DNA of 64,000 nucleotides from Neobacillus mesonae. GTDB lineage: Bacteria > Bacillota > Bacilli > Paenibacillales > Paenibacillaceae. Position numbers and translations under genes: made by a program. Under the pieces are notes generated by a model, which was not told where the DNA came from, did no database searches, and saw only the letters and a program-made list of their open reading frames with translations. The DNA lies in assembly GCA_023715865.1 (NCBI GenBank), contig JAMBOW010000001.1, positions 1,736,001 through 1,800,000 of the forward strand, read 5' to 3'. Below, piece by piece: positions 1 through 7,984 of the stretch (position 1 is its first letter; each line of letters opens with the position of its first letter).

Positions 1-1353
1 AAACGATTCAGAGATCGCTTCAAGTTTCTCCAGACGCTTGATGTAAGTTTCGAGCGTTTCGCGACGTGCACCCGGTCTTGCTGCCGACAGAGCGTCCGCT
101 GCCCCAACCAGCATAGCAATCACTGATGTTGCTTCCGCATCACCATGGTGAGATGCAATACTGTTAATGACAACTGGATGTTCTTTGTATTTCTTCGCCA
201 GCTCAACACCGATTTCAACGTGAGACCCTTCCACTTCATGATCCAGTGCCTTACCGATATCGTGAAGGAGTCCAGCTCGTTTGGCTAGTACAATGTCTTC
301 GCCAAGCTCACCAGCCATCAGTCCAGTTAAATAGGCAACTTCCATCGAATGCTTCAGTACGTTCTGACCATAGCTTGTACGGAACTTCAAACGTCCTAAA
401 ATTTTGATCAAATCCGGATGAAGACCATGTACACCAACTTCGAATGTAGCTTGTTCACCATATTCACGAATACGTTCATCCACTTCTTTACGAGACTTCT
501 CGACCATCTCTTCAATCCGTGCTGGATGGATACGACCATCAGCCACCAGCTTCTCCAAGGCAGTACGAGCAATTTCACGACGAATCGGATCAAATCCGGA
601 CAAAATAACTGCTTCCGGTGTATCATCGATAATGAGGTCAATCCCTGTAAGGGTTTCAAGAGCACGGATGTTACGGCCTTCACGACCGATAATTCGGCCT
701 TTCATTTCTTCGTTAGGCAGCGTCACTACCGATACAGTTGTCTCGGCAACATGATCTGCTGCGCAGCGTTGGATAGCTAGGGTAATGATCTCACGAGATT
801 TCTTATCAGCTTCTTCCTTCGCCTGCTGTTCAATCTCTTTGATCATTTGAGCTGTTTCCAGTCGAACCTCCTGCTCAACGTTAGACAAAATGATGCTTCT
901 TGCATCTTCCATCGTCAAGTTAGAAATGCGTTCAAGCTCGGTCACCTGGCTCTTATAAATCATTTCAATTTGCTGTTGTGTTTCATCAATACGCTTCTCT
1001 TTGTTGGCCACTTGTTCTTCTTTGCGTTCCAAGGACTCCAATTTTTTATCCAGCGACTCTTCCTTTTGCAACAATCGTCTTTCTTGTCGTTGAACTTCAT
1101 TTCGACGTTCACGAATGTCTTTTTCAGCTTCGGTACGTACACGATGGACTTCGTCCTTCGCTTCGAGTACCGTTTCTTTTTTCAGCGCCTCTGCGTCTTT
1201 TCTCGCGTTTTCCACGATTTGGACTGCAGCTTCTTCAGCGCTGGAAATTTTAGCTTCTGCCAAAGATTTGCGAATAAAATATCCGGCAAGGAACCCAATA
1301 ACCCCAGTAACTAAAGCGGCAACAACGAGAATTAACCAGATGTAAGCATCCAT
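1..1353 (-). CDS. rny: Ribonuclease Y (3' end cut by window edge)
   Basis: Membrane-anchored endoribonuclease that starts decay of many mRNAs in Firmicutes. Seen: an N-terminal membrane segment (about residues 3-25), a long charged coiled coil (about 28-190), a KH RNA-binding domain containing [13 protein letters not shown], then an HD metal-dependent phosphohydrolase domain with [12 protein letters not shown]. 451 codons are visible; the family is about 510-520 residues, so roughly the last 60 are missing at the left edge. The ATG start at 1353 follows a strong GAGGAGGTG ribosome site. It has its own promoter (1618-1647) and a leader of about 257 nt rich in hairpins. Identification is secure from domain order and motifs. 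Confidence 0.96.
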   Translation of the reverse strand, partial: MDAYIWLILVVAALVTGVIGFLAGYFIRKSLAEAKISSAEEAAVQIVENARKDAEALKKETVLEAKDEVHRVRTEAEKDIRERRNEVQRQERRLLQKEESLDKKLESLERKEEQVANKEKRIDETQQQIEMIYKSQVTELERISNLTMEDARSIILSNVEQEVRLETAQMIKEIEQQAKEEADKKSREIITLAIQRCAADHVAETTVSVVTLPNEEMKGRIIGREGRNIRALETLTGIDLIIDDTPEAVILSGFDPIRREIARTALEKLVADGRIHPARIEEMVEKSRKEVDERIREYGEQATFEVGVHGLHPDLIKILGRLKFRTSYGQNVLKHSMEVAYLTGLMAGELGEDIVLAKRAGLLHDIGKALDHEVEGSHVEIGVELAKKYKEHPVVINSIASHHGDAEATSVIAMLVGAADALSAARPGARRETLETYIKRLEKLEAISESF

Positions 1354-1611
1354 AATGTTCACCTCCTCGTTGATTCCTCCAAGGGATTTCTCCTTGGGAT
1401 ATTTGCAATTTTTGTGTTCAAATCTTACACATTTTACAAAGAAAAAATGGAAACGACGTTAAGACCGTCGTCTTCTTTTTGCACATGCAAAGCATGCACA
1501 CACTACCACTATATTAATAGTGGTCTTACATCAATAAGCTTGTAAGTCCTTCGAAATTAATAAAGGAGGCTTTTTTGGAAGGAAAAAGCACCTTTATTAA
1601 TACATGGACTC
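1354..1611 (-). promoter_or_regulatory. Long structured 5' leader of rny
   Basis: This region, downstream of the predicted rny promoter, has no gene on either strand but many inverted repeats. In transcript order: a dyad at the start site (1601-1616, TACATG/CATGTA), a 17-bp interrupted stem (1557-1566 with 1591-1600, and 1569-1575 with 1583-1589), a 7-bp stem CCACTAT/ATAGTGG (1506-1523), a stem ACGACG/CGTCGT (1453-1471) followed by a U-rich tract resembling an intrinsic terminator, and CCAAGG/CCTTGG (1378-1398) about 20 nt before the ribosome site. The arrangement suggests post-transcriptional control or attenuation of rny. That role is inference; the repeats are seen directly. Confidence 0.55.
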
Positions 1612-1617
1612 ATGTAC

Positions 1618-1647
1618 ATTTTAGTATTCGTGTTAAGATATTGTCAA
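1618..1647 (-). promoter_or_regulatory. Sigma-A promoter of rny
   Basis: On the minus strand TTGACA (1647-1642) is followed after 18 bp by TAAAAT (1623-1618), matching 6/6 and 5/6 of the vegetative consensus. It lies just after the recX stop and points to rny, with a predicted start near 1611. Confidence 0.7.
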
Positions 1648-1680
1648 GAGAATGAACCTTTTATGACGCTCTGATCCCTC

Positions 1681-2415
1681 TTAATCGAACATGTTATCTT
1701 CCATCTCTTCATCTAGCATCTCATTTTGCTCTGAAACAAGCGTTCCAAGCACCTTTCTCGTGACCTCTGAGGAATACCCGCGACGCATTAAAAAAGGATA
1801 TGTTTTTCGCTTTTTTTCAAGAGCATCGCCCTTCACCTGATTCCATTTCTTACGTCCGGCGGCCAGTGCGCTCTCCCATTCTTCTCTGCTGCTGACATCA
1901 CCCAAAGCATTCTGAATGTGTTCTTTAGAGATCCCTTTTTGGCGGAGCTCCTGGCCTACCCACAGTTTCCCCTTTCGATGGCTGGAAATACGCTGCCTGG
2001 CCCATTCCTTTGCAAAATATGCATCATCGATTAGTTTTTCCTGCTCCAATCGGAGCAGCACTTCTTCAATGGTAGATGCTAAAAATTCTTTTTGTTTCAG
2101 TTTTTCCGCAATTTCCTTCCGGGTTCGTGCCTTTCGCTCAAGGAAACGCAGACTTTGTACATACGCCCGCTGCTTCTCATCCGCAATCACAATCTCTTCA
2201 AGCTCTGCTTTATGAAAAGAATTGCCTTTAATCATCCGGTATTTGATCATTACGTCTTCCAAGACGGACAGTTCGTAGGGTCCGAACGATATTAAATATC
2301 TTGCATCGCGCCCCCGTAACTTTTCCACTCGTGTAATCTCAAGGGTTTCATCGGGAAAATGGGCGACACCTTGCTGCTCATCCTGGCTCGTATACTGCTC
2401 CTGGTTATCGTTCAT
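1681..2415 (-). CDS. recX: Regulatory protein RecX
   Basis: RecX modulates RecA filament growth during recombination and repair. The protein shows the helical RecX repeats: RFLERKARTRKEIAEKL, then a region with DDAYFAKEWARQRIS and KGISKEHIQNAL. It has a charged N-terminal extension and an acidic C-terminus. The frame opens at 2430, but the ATG at 2415 is preceded at the right distance by AGAGGA, whereas the first ATG has a site only one base away, so I choose 2415 (244 residues). It lies downstream of recA, after an apparent terminator, so it is probably expressed by readthrough or a weak promoter I cannot define. Most RecX proteins are shorter (150-270 residues), so this one is at the long end. 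Confidence 0.88.
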   Translation of the reverse strand: MNDNQEQYTSQDEQQGVAHFPDETLEITRVEKLRGRDARYLISFGPYELSVLEDVMIKYRMIKGNSFHKAELEEIVIADEKQRAYVQSLRFLERKARTRKEIAEKLKQKEFLASTIEEVLLRLEQEKLIDDAYFAKEWARQRISSHRKGKLWVGQELRQKGISKEHIQNALGDVSSREEWESALAAGRKKWNQVKGDALEKKRKTYPFLMRRGYSSEVTRKVLGTLVSEQNEMLDEEMEDNMFD

Positions 2416-2454
2416 ATAGCGTCCTCTCATTTCCTTATCATTTCTTTTTTACTA

Positions 2455-2489
2455 GAACAAAAAACCGCAGATCTAGTGAGCTGCGGTTT
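2455..2489 (-). terminator. Rho-independent terminator after recA
   Basis: A 9-bp stem AAACCGCAG/CTGCGGTTT (2462-2470 with 2481-2489) is followed on the minus strand by a run of T. A second imperfect hairpin (CCTGGC/GCCAGG arms, about 2515-2556) lies between it and the recA stop. It separates recA from recX. Confidence 0.8.
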
Positions 2490-2585
2490 GCGATAAAAAA
2501 GCTAAGTAAAGCTCCCTGGCAGTTCATTTGATGAAGGTCATCATTTCACAGCCAGGAATCATAAGAAAAGCTTAAAGCTAAGCCA

Positions 2586-3647
2586 TTATTCTATTTCAAA
2601 CAATTCTTGCTCTTCTTCAGCTTCCTTTGCTTTTTGCTCGTCAGATGGAGGTGTAATCGTTGTTGTCAAATTGCTTGCTTCACGAATTTTTTGTTCAATC
2701 GTAAAGGCAATCTCCAAATTTTCCTTCAAAAATTGTTTTGAATTCTCACGGCCTTGACCCAAGCGCTCGCCGCTATAAGAATACCATGCACCGCTCTTAT
2801 CAACGATATTGCACTCTGTACCAATATCGAGTAGACTTCCTTCCTTGGAAATCCCTTCACCGTACATAATATCTACTTCAGCCTGTTTAAAAGGAGGAGC
2901 TACCTTGTTCTTAACGACTTTAATCCGAGTGCGGTTACCCACAACGTCGTTACCCATCTTAATGCTTTCTATACGACGTACGTCCAGACGAACAGAAGAG
3001 TAGAATTTAAGAGCTCGTCCGCCAGGAGTTGTTTCCGGATTACCGAACATAACGCCTACTTTTTCACGAAGCTGGTTAATAAAGATTGCAATCGTTTTGG
3101 ATTTGCTGATCGCACCAGACAGTTTACGAAGCGCTTGAGACATCAAACGTGCTTGCAGACCCACGTGAGAGTCCCCCATGTCCCCTTCAATTTCGGCTTT
3201 TGGTACTAGGGCAGCAACAGAGTCGATGATAACGATATCCACTGCACCGCTTCGTACAAGAGCTTCCGCAATTTCCAGTCCTTGCTCGCCTGTATCCGGC
3301 TGAGACAAGAGCAGCTCATCAATGTTGACGCCTAGTTTTCTTGCATATTGTGGATCAAGAGCATGCTCGGCATCGATAAAGGCAGCTTGTCCACCTTGTT
3401 TCTGTACTTCTGCAATGGCATGCAGTGCCACAGTTGTCTTACCAGAAGATTCTGGTCCATATATTTCAATAATCCGGCCTCTAGGAAAACCGCCGGTTCC
3501 TAATGCGATATCAAGAGCAATTGATCCGCTGGGTACAATTTCGACTTGCATGTGAGTTGATTCACCCAGTTTCATAATTGAACCTTTACCAAATTGCTTT
3601 TCTATTTGACGTAGCGCCATATCCAGCGCAGCACGACGATCTGACAA
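2586..3647 (-). CDS. recA: Recombinase RecA
   Basis: RecA polymerises on single-stranded DNA, carries out strand exchange and triggers LexA self-cleavage. Seen: Walker [10 protein letters not shown], Walker [15 protein letters not shown], the L2 region [18 protein letters not shown], and an acidic C-terminal tail. The frame is open from ATG codons at 3668 and 3665, but neither has a ribosome site. The TTG at 3647 is preceded by AAGGATGTGA (3653-3662), a 9/10 match to the ideal site, and gives the usual start MSDRRAALD and 353 residues, so I choose TTG. A sigma-A promoter with a LexA box directly upstream indicates SOS control. A terminator follows the gene. Confidence 0.98.
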   Translation of the reverse strand: MSDRRAALDMALRQIEKQFGKGSIMKLGESTHMQVEIVPSGSIALDIALGTGGFPRGRIIEIYGPESSGKTTVALHAIAEVQKQGGQAAFIDAEHALDPQYARKLGVNIDELLLSQPDTGEQGLEIAEALVRSGAVDIVIIDSVAALVPKAEIEGDMGDSHVGLQARLMSQALRKLSGAISKSKTIAIFINQLREKVGVMFGNPETTPGGRALKFYSSVRLDVRRIESIKMGNDVVGNRTRIKVVKNKVAPPFKQAEVDIMYGEGISKEGSLLDIGTECNIVDKSGAWYSYSGERLGQGRENSKQFLKENLEIAFTIEQKIREASNLTTTITPPSDEQKAKEAEEEQELFEIE

Positions 3648-3678
3648 TAAACTCACATCCTTCATCATTTATAATACT

Positions 3679-3707
3679 ATGATACTCTCTTTATGGTCGT
3701 TTGCCAA
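3679..3707 (-). promoter_or_regulatory. Sigma-A promoter of recA
   Basis: TTGGCA (3707-3702), a 17-bp spacer and TATCAT (3684-3679) lie on the minus strand about 32 bp before the predicted TTG start of recA. Confidence 0.7.
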
Positions 3708-3717
3708 GCATTTTTTG

Positions 3718-3731
3718 AGAACATACATTCG
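3718..3731 (-). promoter_or_regulatory. LexA (SOS) box of recA
   Basis: The minus strand reads CGAATGTATGTTCT, matching 12 of 14 positions of the Bacillus SOS consensus CGAACRNRYGTTYC. It ends about 10 bp upstream of the recA -35 element, as in B. subtilis recA. Binding of LexA is inferred from sequence and position. Confidence 0.75.
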
Positions 3732-3790
3732 TTTTTTTGAGAGCAGGGCCGGCCAGCCTCCATTGAATAAATGAAATGCAATAATTTCAA

Positions 3791-3838
3791 TAAAAAAAGG
3801 AAGAACCTACGCAAAACGAGTTTGCATCGGTTCTTCCG
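3791..3838 (-). terminator. Rho-independent terminator after cinA
   Basis: A perfect 9-bp stem GGAAGAACC/GGTTCTTCC (3799-3807 with 3829-3837) encloses an inner GCAAA/TTTGC pair. Seven T follow on the minus strand. It isolates recA from cinA transcription. Confidence 0.9.
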
Positions 3839-3901
3839 ACTGATTATAGTATACTGCTTCAATCTCTCAGAGTCAAACTTTAGCAGGCGTAGATGTGGGG
3901 A

Positions 3902-5167
3902 TCAGGACAGCTTTTCGTTCACAACCAGCCTCCGCCACAAACGGTATAGAATGGCTTTGGCAGAGCGGATTCGTATCGTCTCCCGATTGCCGCTTAGGTT
4001 AAGCTCATGAATCTCTGTTTCCTTATCTCTTTCCGCAATGGCTATATATACAAGACCGACCTTTTTACGTTCAGAATATCCAGGTCCGGCTACACCTGTA
4101 ACGGACAGCCCGTAGTCAGCATCAGTAATCATCCGCACCTGCTCTGCAAGCACCTTGGCTACTTCAGGACTGACCGCTCCCGGCGCGTCCTCTCCTTCGA
4201 GGTAGGCGTGCGGAACATTCAGCAGCTTTTCTTTCATTTCGTTGGAGTAGCATACAATGCCCCCTCGCAGCATGGTTCCGCTCCCGGGAATGGATGTGAG
4301 CAGCTGCATCAGCAGGCCGCCGGTACAACTCTCAGCTGCACCTAACGTAAGCTCACGATCTGCCATCATCTCTACAATAACATGCTCGATGGGTATATCA
4401 TGGCTGGCGTACAAATGCTCAGGCAGACGCTGTTGAATTTGAACCTCTAATTCGTTAAGCCGAACCATCGCTTCGCTCTCGCTCTGCGCTTTAGTGGATA
4501 TACGGACTGTTACTTCGCCTTCAGCGGCATAAGGAGCAATGGTGGGATCCGTTTGCGCAGTAATAAGATCCTTCAATTTGTCCTCCAGCATCGATTCACC
4601 GATACCGGCAAACTTCAGCATTTTGGAGTAGATCGGCATCTCCCCAGTCAAAACGTGCTGCTGGAGCCAAGGTACAGCATGATTAGTAAACATGGGCTTT
4701 AATTCTTTAGGAGGACCGGGCAAGATGATATAATGCGTGCCATCCTGGGAAATTGCATTACCAAGTGCCAGTCCAGTTTCGTTCATAAGCGGGGTCGCCC
4801 CATCAATCAAGGTTGCTTGGCGCTTATTATTCTCCGTCATGATCGTGCCGCGGCTGGTAAACATCTGCTCAATCTTATCAAGGGAGCGTTGTTCAATACG
4901 AAGCTCTCTGCCGAGGAGTTCAGCCACAACATCCTTTGTAATATCATCTTGAGTAGGACCAATTCCGCCAGAAAATATAATAATATCAGCCCGGCTTCTT
5001 GCCGTTTCAATCGATTGTTTCATTCGAATCGCATTATCACCGACTACGGTTTGGAAATAAACATCAATTCCGATAGCGGCCAGCTCTTTGGATAGAAACT
5101 GAGCATTCGTATTTACGATTTGACCAAGCAACAGCTCAGTGCCTACTGCAATGATTTCTGCTTTCAT
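3902..5167 (-). CDS. cinA: CinA family protein (NMN deamidase / competence-damage protein)
   Basis: The N-terminal half (about 1-170) is a MoaB/MogA-like molybdopterin-binding-fold domain, starting MKAEIIAVGTELLLG and containing FSGGIGPTQDD. The C-terminal domain (about 255-410) is the PncC/CinA amidohydrolase with AAESCTGGLL and SVTGVAGPG, which in characterised relatives hydrolyses nicotinamide mononucleotide in NAD recycling. At 421 residues it is full length. The ATG start has a GGAGG site. It lies upstream of recA as in other Bacillales, but a strong terminator separates the two, so any link to RecA or competence here rests on conserved position only. Confidence 0.93.
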   Translation of the reverse strand: MKAEIIAVGTELLLGQIVNTNAQFLSKELAAIGIDVYFQTVVGDNAIRMKQSIETARSRADIIIFSGGIGPTQDDITKDVVAELLGRELRIEQRSLDKIEQMFTSRGTIMTENNKRQATLIDGATPLMNETGLALGNAISQDGTHYIILPGPPKELKPMFTNHAVPWLQQHVLTGEMPIYSKMLKFAGIGESMLEDKLKDLITAQTDPTIAPYAAEGEVTVRISTKAQSESEAMVRLNELEVQIQQRLPEHLYASHDIPIEHVIVEMMADRELTLGAAESCTGGLLMQLLTSIPGSGTMLRGGIVCYSNEMKEKLLNVPHAYLEGEDAPGAVSPEVAKVLAEQVRMITDADYGLSVTGVAGPGYSERKKVGLVYIAIAERDKETEIHELNLSGNRETIRIRSAKAILYRLWRRLVVNEKLS

Positions 5168-5345
5168 CTCTATGCCTCCATTTCAAGTCTATATCTGTAT
5201 AACTTCTTTAAATAATGCAGCTTCTATGTAACTCACGTTACCAGCAATTATTTTTTAAACGATCAAGCAGGATTAGAACCGCGTATTCTTATTACTCTTT
5301 TACAGTAAGTATTATTTTTGACAATTAAAAGCATGTGATTAACTT

Positions 5346-5378
5346 CAAAAAAAAGCAATAGGAATACCTATTGCTTCA
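5346..5378 (-). terminator. Rho-independent terminator after pgsA
   Basis: A 10-bp stem AAGCAATAGG/CCTATTGCTT with a 4-nt loop (5353-5376) is followed by eight T on the minus strand. Confidence 0.9.
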
Positions 5379-5401
5379 CTACTTCTATAACCTTTAACAT
5401 C

Positions 5402-5989
5402 TTAAGCTTTGGACTGAGTCAGCAGATGCTTATTTTTCACAAAATAATCAACCCCTGAATAGAGCGTTACAAGCGTCGCCACCCAAATCAAGATTGTATC
5501 CATCGGAATTCCGATAAAGGCAAACGGAAAATTGTTTAGAAGCAGTAATGAGATCGCAACGATTTGAATGATGGTCTTAATTTTGCCCCATGCGCTTGCA
5601 GCAACAACAGAACCATCAAGCAAGGCGACCTGACGAAGACCTGTAACTGCAAACTCTCTGCTGACAATAACGACAGCAATCCATGAAGCGATACTCCCCA
5701 TCTCTACTAAAGATACAAGTACAGCGGTAATGAGCAGCTTATCAGCCAGCGGATCTAGGAGCTTGCCCAAATTTGTGACAAGATTATGCTTCCTTGCGAT
5801 ATATCCATCTATTCCGTCTGTACTTGCGGCTATTATGAATATTACAGCTGCAATAAGCTGATTGAAAGGCAGCGAGTAATCACCGATTTGAATAGGCGAA
5901 GGATAAAAATCAAAATCTACAAGCAAGAATACCATCATGACCGGAATCATAAAAATTCTTGCAAGCGTAATACGGTTAGGTAAATTCAA
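5402..5989 (-). CDS. pgsA: CDP-diacylglycerol--glycerol-3-phosphate 3-phosphatidyltransferase
   Basis: An integral membrane enzyme that makes phosphatidylglycerol phosphate, the committed step to phosphatidylglycerol and cardiolipin. Seen: the CDP-alcohol phosphotransferase signature DGIDGYIAR, then eight residues and GKLLDPLAD, giving all the conserved Asp, Gly and Arg positions, plus several hydrophobic helices. Length is 195 residues, normal for the family. The start is TTG, preceded by GGGGAGGCG; there is no ATG nearby. It follows yajQ and precedes cinA and ends with its own terminator. Confidence 0.96.
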   Translation of the reverse strand: MNLPNRITLARIFMIPVMMVFLLVDFDFYPSPIQIGDYSLPFNQLIAAVIFIIAASTDGIDGYIARKHNLVTNLGKLLDPLADKLLITAVLVSLVEMGSIASWIAVVIVSREFAVTGLRQVALLDGSVVAASAWGKIKTIIQIVAISLLLLNNFPFAFIGIPMDTILIWVATLVTLYSGVDYFVKNKHLLTQSKA

Positions 5990-6222
5990 AAAGACGCCTC
6001 CCCTTTACATCGTACTATAGGAACAATAAATAGTACTGCTCCATGTCTTTTTTGGCCTGAGATATGTAATGTCAAAAGCATTAAACATTATGACTATGAA
6101 AAGTTCCCACCGAGTATATTATACCCCAATTTACGTATCAAAAAAGACATAACGTTAGAGGAATGAATGAATTCAGCATCATTTTCACCTAGTCAACAAG
6201 AGCTCTAGCTACACATGTCAGC

Positions 6223-6714
6223 TTATTTCATGTTTGTAAATTGCAAATCAAGCGGAAGATCACTCGAGCGAAGCAATTGAATGATGGCTTGAAGATCATT
6301 CTTGCTCTTCCCGGAAACGCGGAGTTGATCCCCTTGAATCTGACTCTTCACTTTAATCTTGGAATCACGGATCAGAATGTTAATTTTCTTCGCATTATCC
6401 TGATCAATTCCTTGCTTAAATCCAAGTCGCTGTCTGACTGTCCCCATGGAAGCAGGCTCTATTTTCCCATAATCGAGGTTCTTGAGAGGAAGACCTCTTT
6501 TTATCATTTTGGACTGAAGGACATCAATTACGGCATTCAGCTTGTATTCATCATCGGAAACAATAATAAGCGCGTCCTTCTCAATCTTGAGACTGCTCTT
6601 GCTTCCTTTAAAATCATAACGGCTCGCAATTTCCTTCTCGGCTTGCGTTACGGCATTCGTTAATTCTGCTAAATCCAGTTTAGATACGATATCAAATGAA
6701 CTCTCTGAACTCAT
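6223..6714 (-). CDS. yajQ: YajQ family nucleotide-binding protein
   Basis: A small cytoplasmic protein with two ferredoxin-like domains. Some YajQ proteins bind cyclic di-GMP and act as effectors; whether this one does is unknown. Seen: [13 protein letters not shown] at the N-terminus, [12 protein letters not shown], and a C-terminal FTNMK. The frame extends upstream to 6771, but the ATG at 6714 has AAGGGAAGTG in the right place and gives 163 residues, the standard length. A promoter lies at 6757-6786. It sits between rodZ and pgsA, a place where I do not recall a gene in B. subtilis. Confidence 0.92.
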   Translation of the reverse strand: MSSESSFDIVSKLDLAELTNAVTQAEKEIASRYDFKGSKSSLKIEKDALIIVSDDEYKLNAVIDVLQSKMIKRGLPLKNLDYGKIEPASMGTVRQRLGFKQGIDQDNAKKINILIRDSKIKVKSQIQGDQLRVSGKSKNDLQAIIQLLRSSDLPLDLQFTNMK

Positions 6715-6756
6715 GTGAAAAACACTTCCCTTCGATGTAATCCTTACTCGTGTATC

Positions 6757-6786
6757 ATTATAATAAAACATGTGATCATAAGTCTA
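6757..6786 (-). promoter_or_regulatory. Probable sigma-A promoter of yajQ
   Basis: TAGACT (6786-6781), 18 bp, then a perfect TATAAT (6762-6757) on the minus strand. The only other feature in this gap is the rodZ terminator upstream of it. Confidence 0.5.
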
Positions 6787-6817
6787 ATCACGCAAGATCG
6801 AAAACGCATCAATCTCG

Positions 6818-6849
6818 TAAAAACATGTACAGCGAGCGCTGTACATGTT
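6818..6849 (-). terminator. Rho-independent terminator after rodZ
   Basis: An 11-bp stem ACATGTACAGC/GCTGTACATGT (6823-6833 with 6838-6848) is followed by five T on the minus strand. Confidence 0.85.
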
Positions 6850-6863
6850 GTAGAAAACAAATA

Positions 6864-7859
6864 TTATTGACCTTCATTCGAATCAGATGCATCAGCGCTG
6901 TCTGTGCTCTCTTGCCCATCATTAGCGCCTTCTACAAGCTGCAGTCGAATACGGTTTGTCGTCTTGCCATCCGTCACAACTTGACCGTTCACCGTAATTT
7001 CTGTGGCTGGAGCATAACCAGATTTGATGTACATGCCTTCCGAGGTAAGCTCAAAGCTGTGATTGTCGCCTGAAGCTGTCAAGCCTGATACAAGCTGTTC
7101 TCCGCTAGAATTCTCACCATTGTACATCTCAAGCCAGCTCTCACCTGAAGCTTTCACTTCTACAGTAACCGGCTCATCCGTGCTTCCTCCCGAAACATCA
7201 AAAATCGTAATGTTGCCCGATTTCCCGCTTTCCGTAACCGTAACAGGCTGAGCTTCGTCTGCAGGCTCTTCTTCCTGACCAGCCTCTTCATCTGAGGCAG
7301 TTCCATCTGTACCCTCCTGATTAGCCGGATCTCCGCCTCCTACATCAGTTCCAGGCTCTGTACCTTCGCCTGTGCTCGGCTCATTTCCATCCGGAACACT
7401 ATTTGTAGGCTGATTATCCTCGTTAGAGGCTTGTTCCGTAGGAGGTTCCTTCGATTCATTCGCCTGATTCATACTTGGAGAAAGCCAGTATAAATATATA
7501 AGAACCAATATTAAGCCCAGGAACGTCCATGGAAGAACAATAGACAACCATTTATTGTTCCGTTCTGCTGCTGGACGGCTGGAACGTTTTTGCATAACCG
7601 GCTCCATCGTCGCTTCCTGCTCAGGAGCAGGAACATCCTTCTTATGACCCTCAAGCAATTCATCAGGATTTAAGCCTACCGTTTCTGCGTAGGTTTTGAT
7701 AAACGCCCGCACATAAAAGCTGCCGGGGAGCACTTTGTAGTCACCCGACTCAATGGCTTCAAGATACCTCTTTCTAATCTTCGTCATCTCTTGAACGTCA
7801 TCAAGACTTAGTCCTTTTTGCAGCCGGGCCTCCTTCAACTGCTGACCCAGTTCAGACAT
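6864..7859 (-). CDS. rodZ: RodZ-like helix-turn-helix membrane protein (YmfM)
   Basis: RodZ links the MreB cytoskeleton to wall synthesis in rod-shaped cells. Seen: an N-terminal HTH domain of the RodZ type (about residues 4-68), a charged linker, one membrane helix (about 104-127), a long acidic Gly/Glu/Asp-rich extracytoplasmic linker (about 130-210), and a C-terminal beta-rich DUF4115-type domain (about 220-320). At 331 residues it is longer than B. subtilis YmfM (about 290), mainly through the linker. The ATG has a GAGGAGGAA site. Its own promoter (7948-7977) carries a 14-bp dyad just downstream, and a terminator follows the gene. Confidence 0.9.
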   Translation of the reverse strand: MSELGQQLKEARLQKGLSLDDVQEMTKIRKRYLEAIESGDYKVLPGSFYVRAFIKTYAETVGLNPDELLEGHKKDVPAPEQEATMEPVMQKRSSRPAAERNNKWLSIVLPWTFLGLILVLIYLYWLSPSMNQANESKEPPTEQASNEDNQPTNSVPDGNEPSTGEGTEPGTDVGGGDPANQEGTDGTASDEEAGQEEEPADEAQPVTVTESGKSGNITIFDVSGGSTDEPVTVEVKASGESWLEMYNGENSSGEQLVSGLTASGDNHSFELTSEGMYIKSGYAPATEITVNGQVVTDGKTTNRIRLQLVEGANDGQESTDSADASDSNEGQ

Positions 7860-7917
7860 GCCAATTCCTCCTCATTCTTTCGTCTTCTCTAAGATGCCTA
7901 GTGCAAATCTGCTGACT

Positions 7918-7931
7918 CGTGAAACTTCACG
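7918..7931. repeat. 14-bp dyad in the rodZ leader
   Basis: CGTGAA and TTCACG flank two central bases, giving near-perfect twofold symmetry between the -10 element (7948-7953) and the rodZ start. It could be an operator or a short RNA hairpin; no factor can be named from sequence. Confidence 0.45.
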
Positions 7932-7947
7932 ATCTTTATATAAAAAA

Positions 7948-7977
7948 AATATATAAACACATTCTTTACATCGCCAA
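7948..7977 (-). promoter_or_regulatory. Probable sigma-A promoter of rodZ
   Basis: TTGGCG (7977-7972), an 18-bp spacer and TATATT (7953-7948) in an AT-rich gap on the minus strand. Confidence 0.5.
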
Positions 7978-7984
7978 GTTAATC

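Noticed and set aside
6000..6130. Promoter of pgsA with perfect TATAAT near 6116-6121
   Set aside because: The only TTGATA lies 12 bp from it, too close to act as a -35; I could not define a convincing pair.
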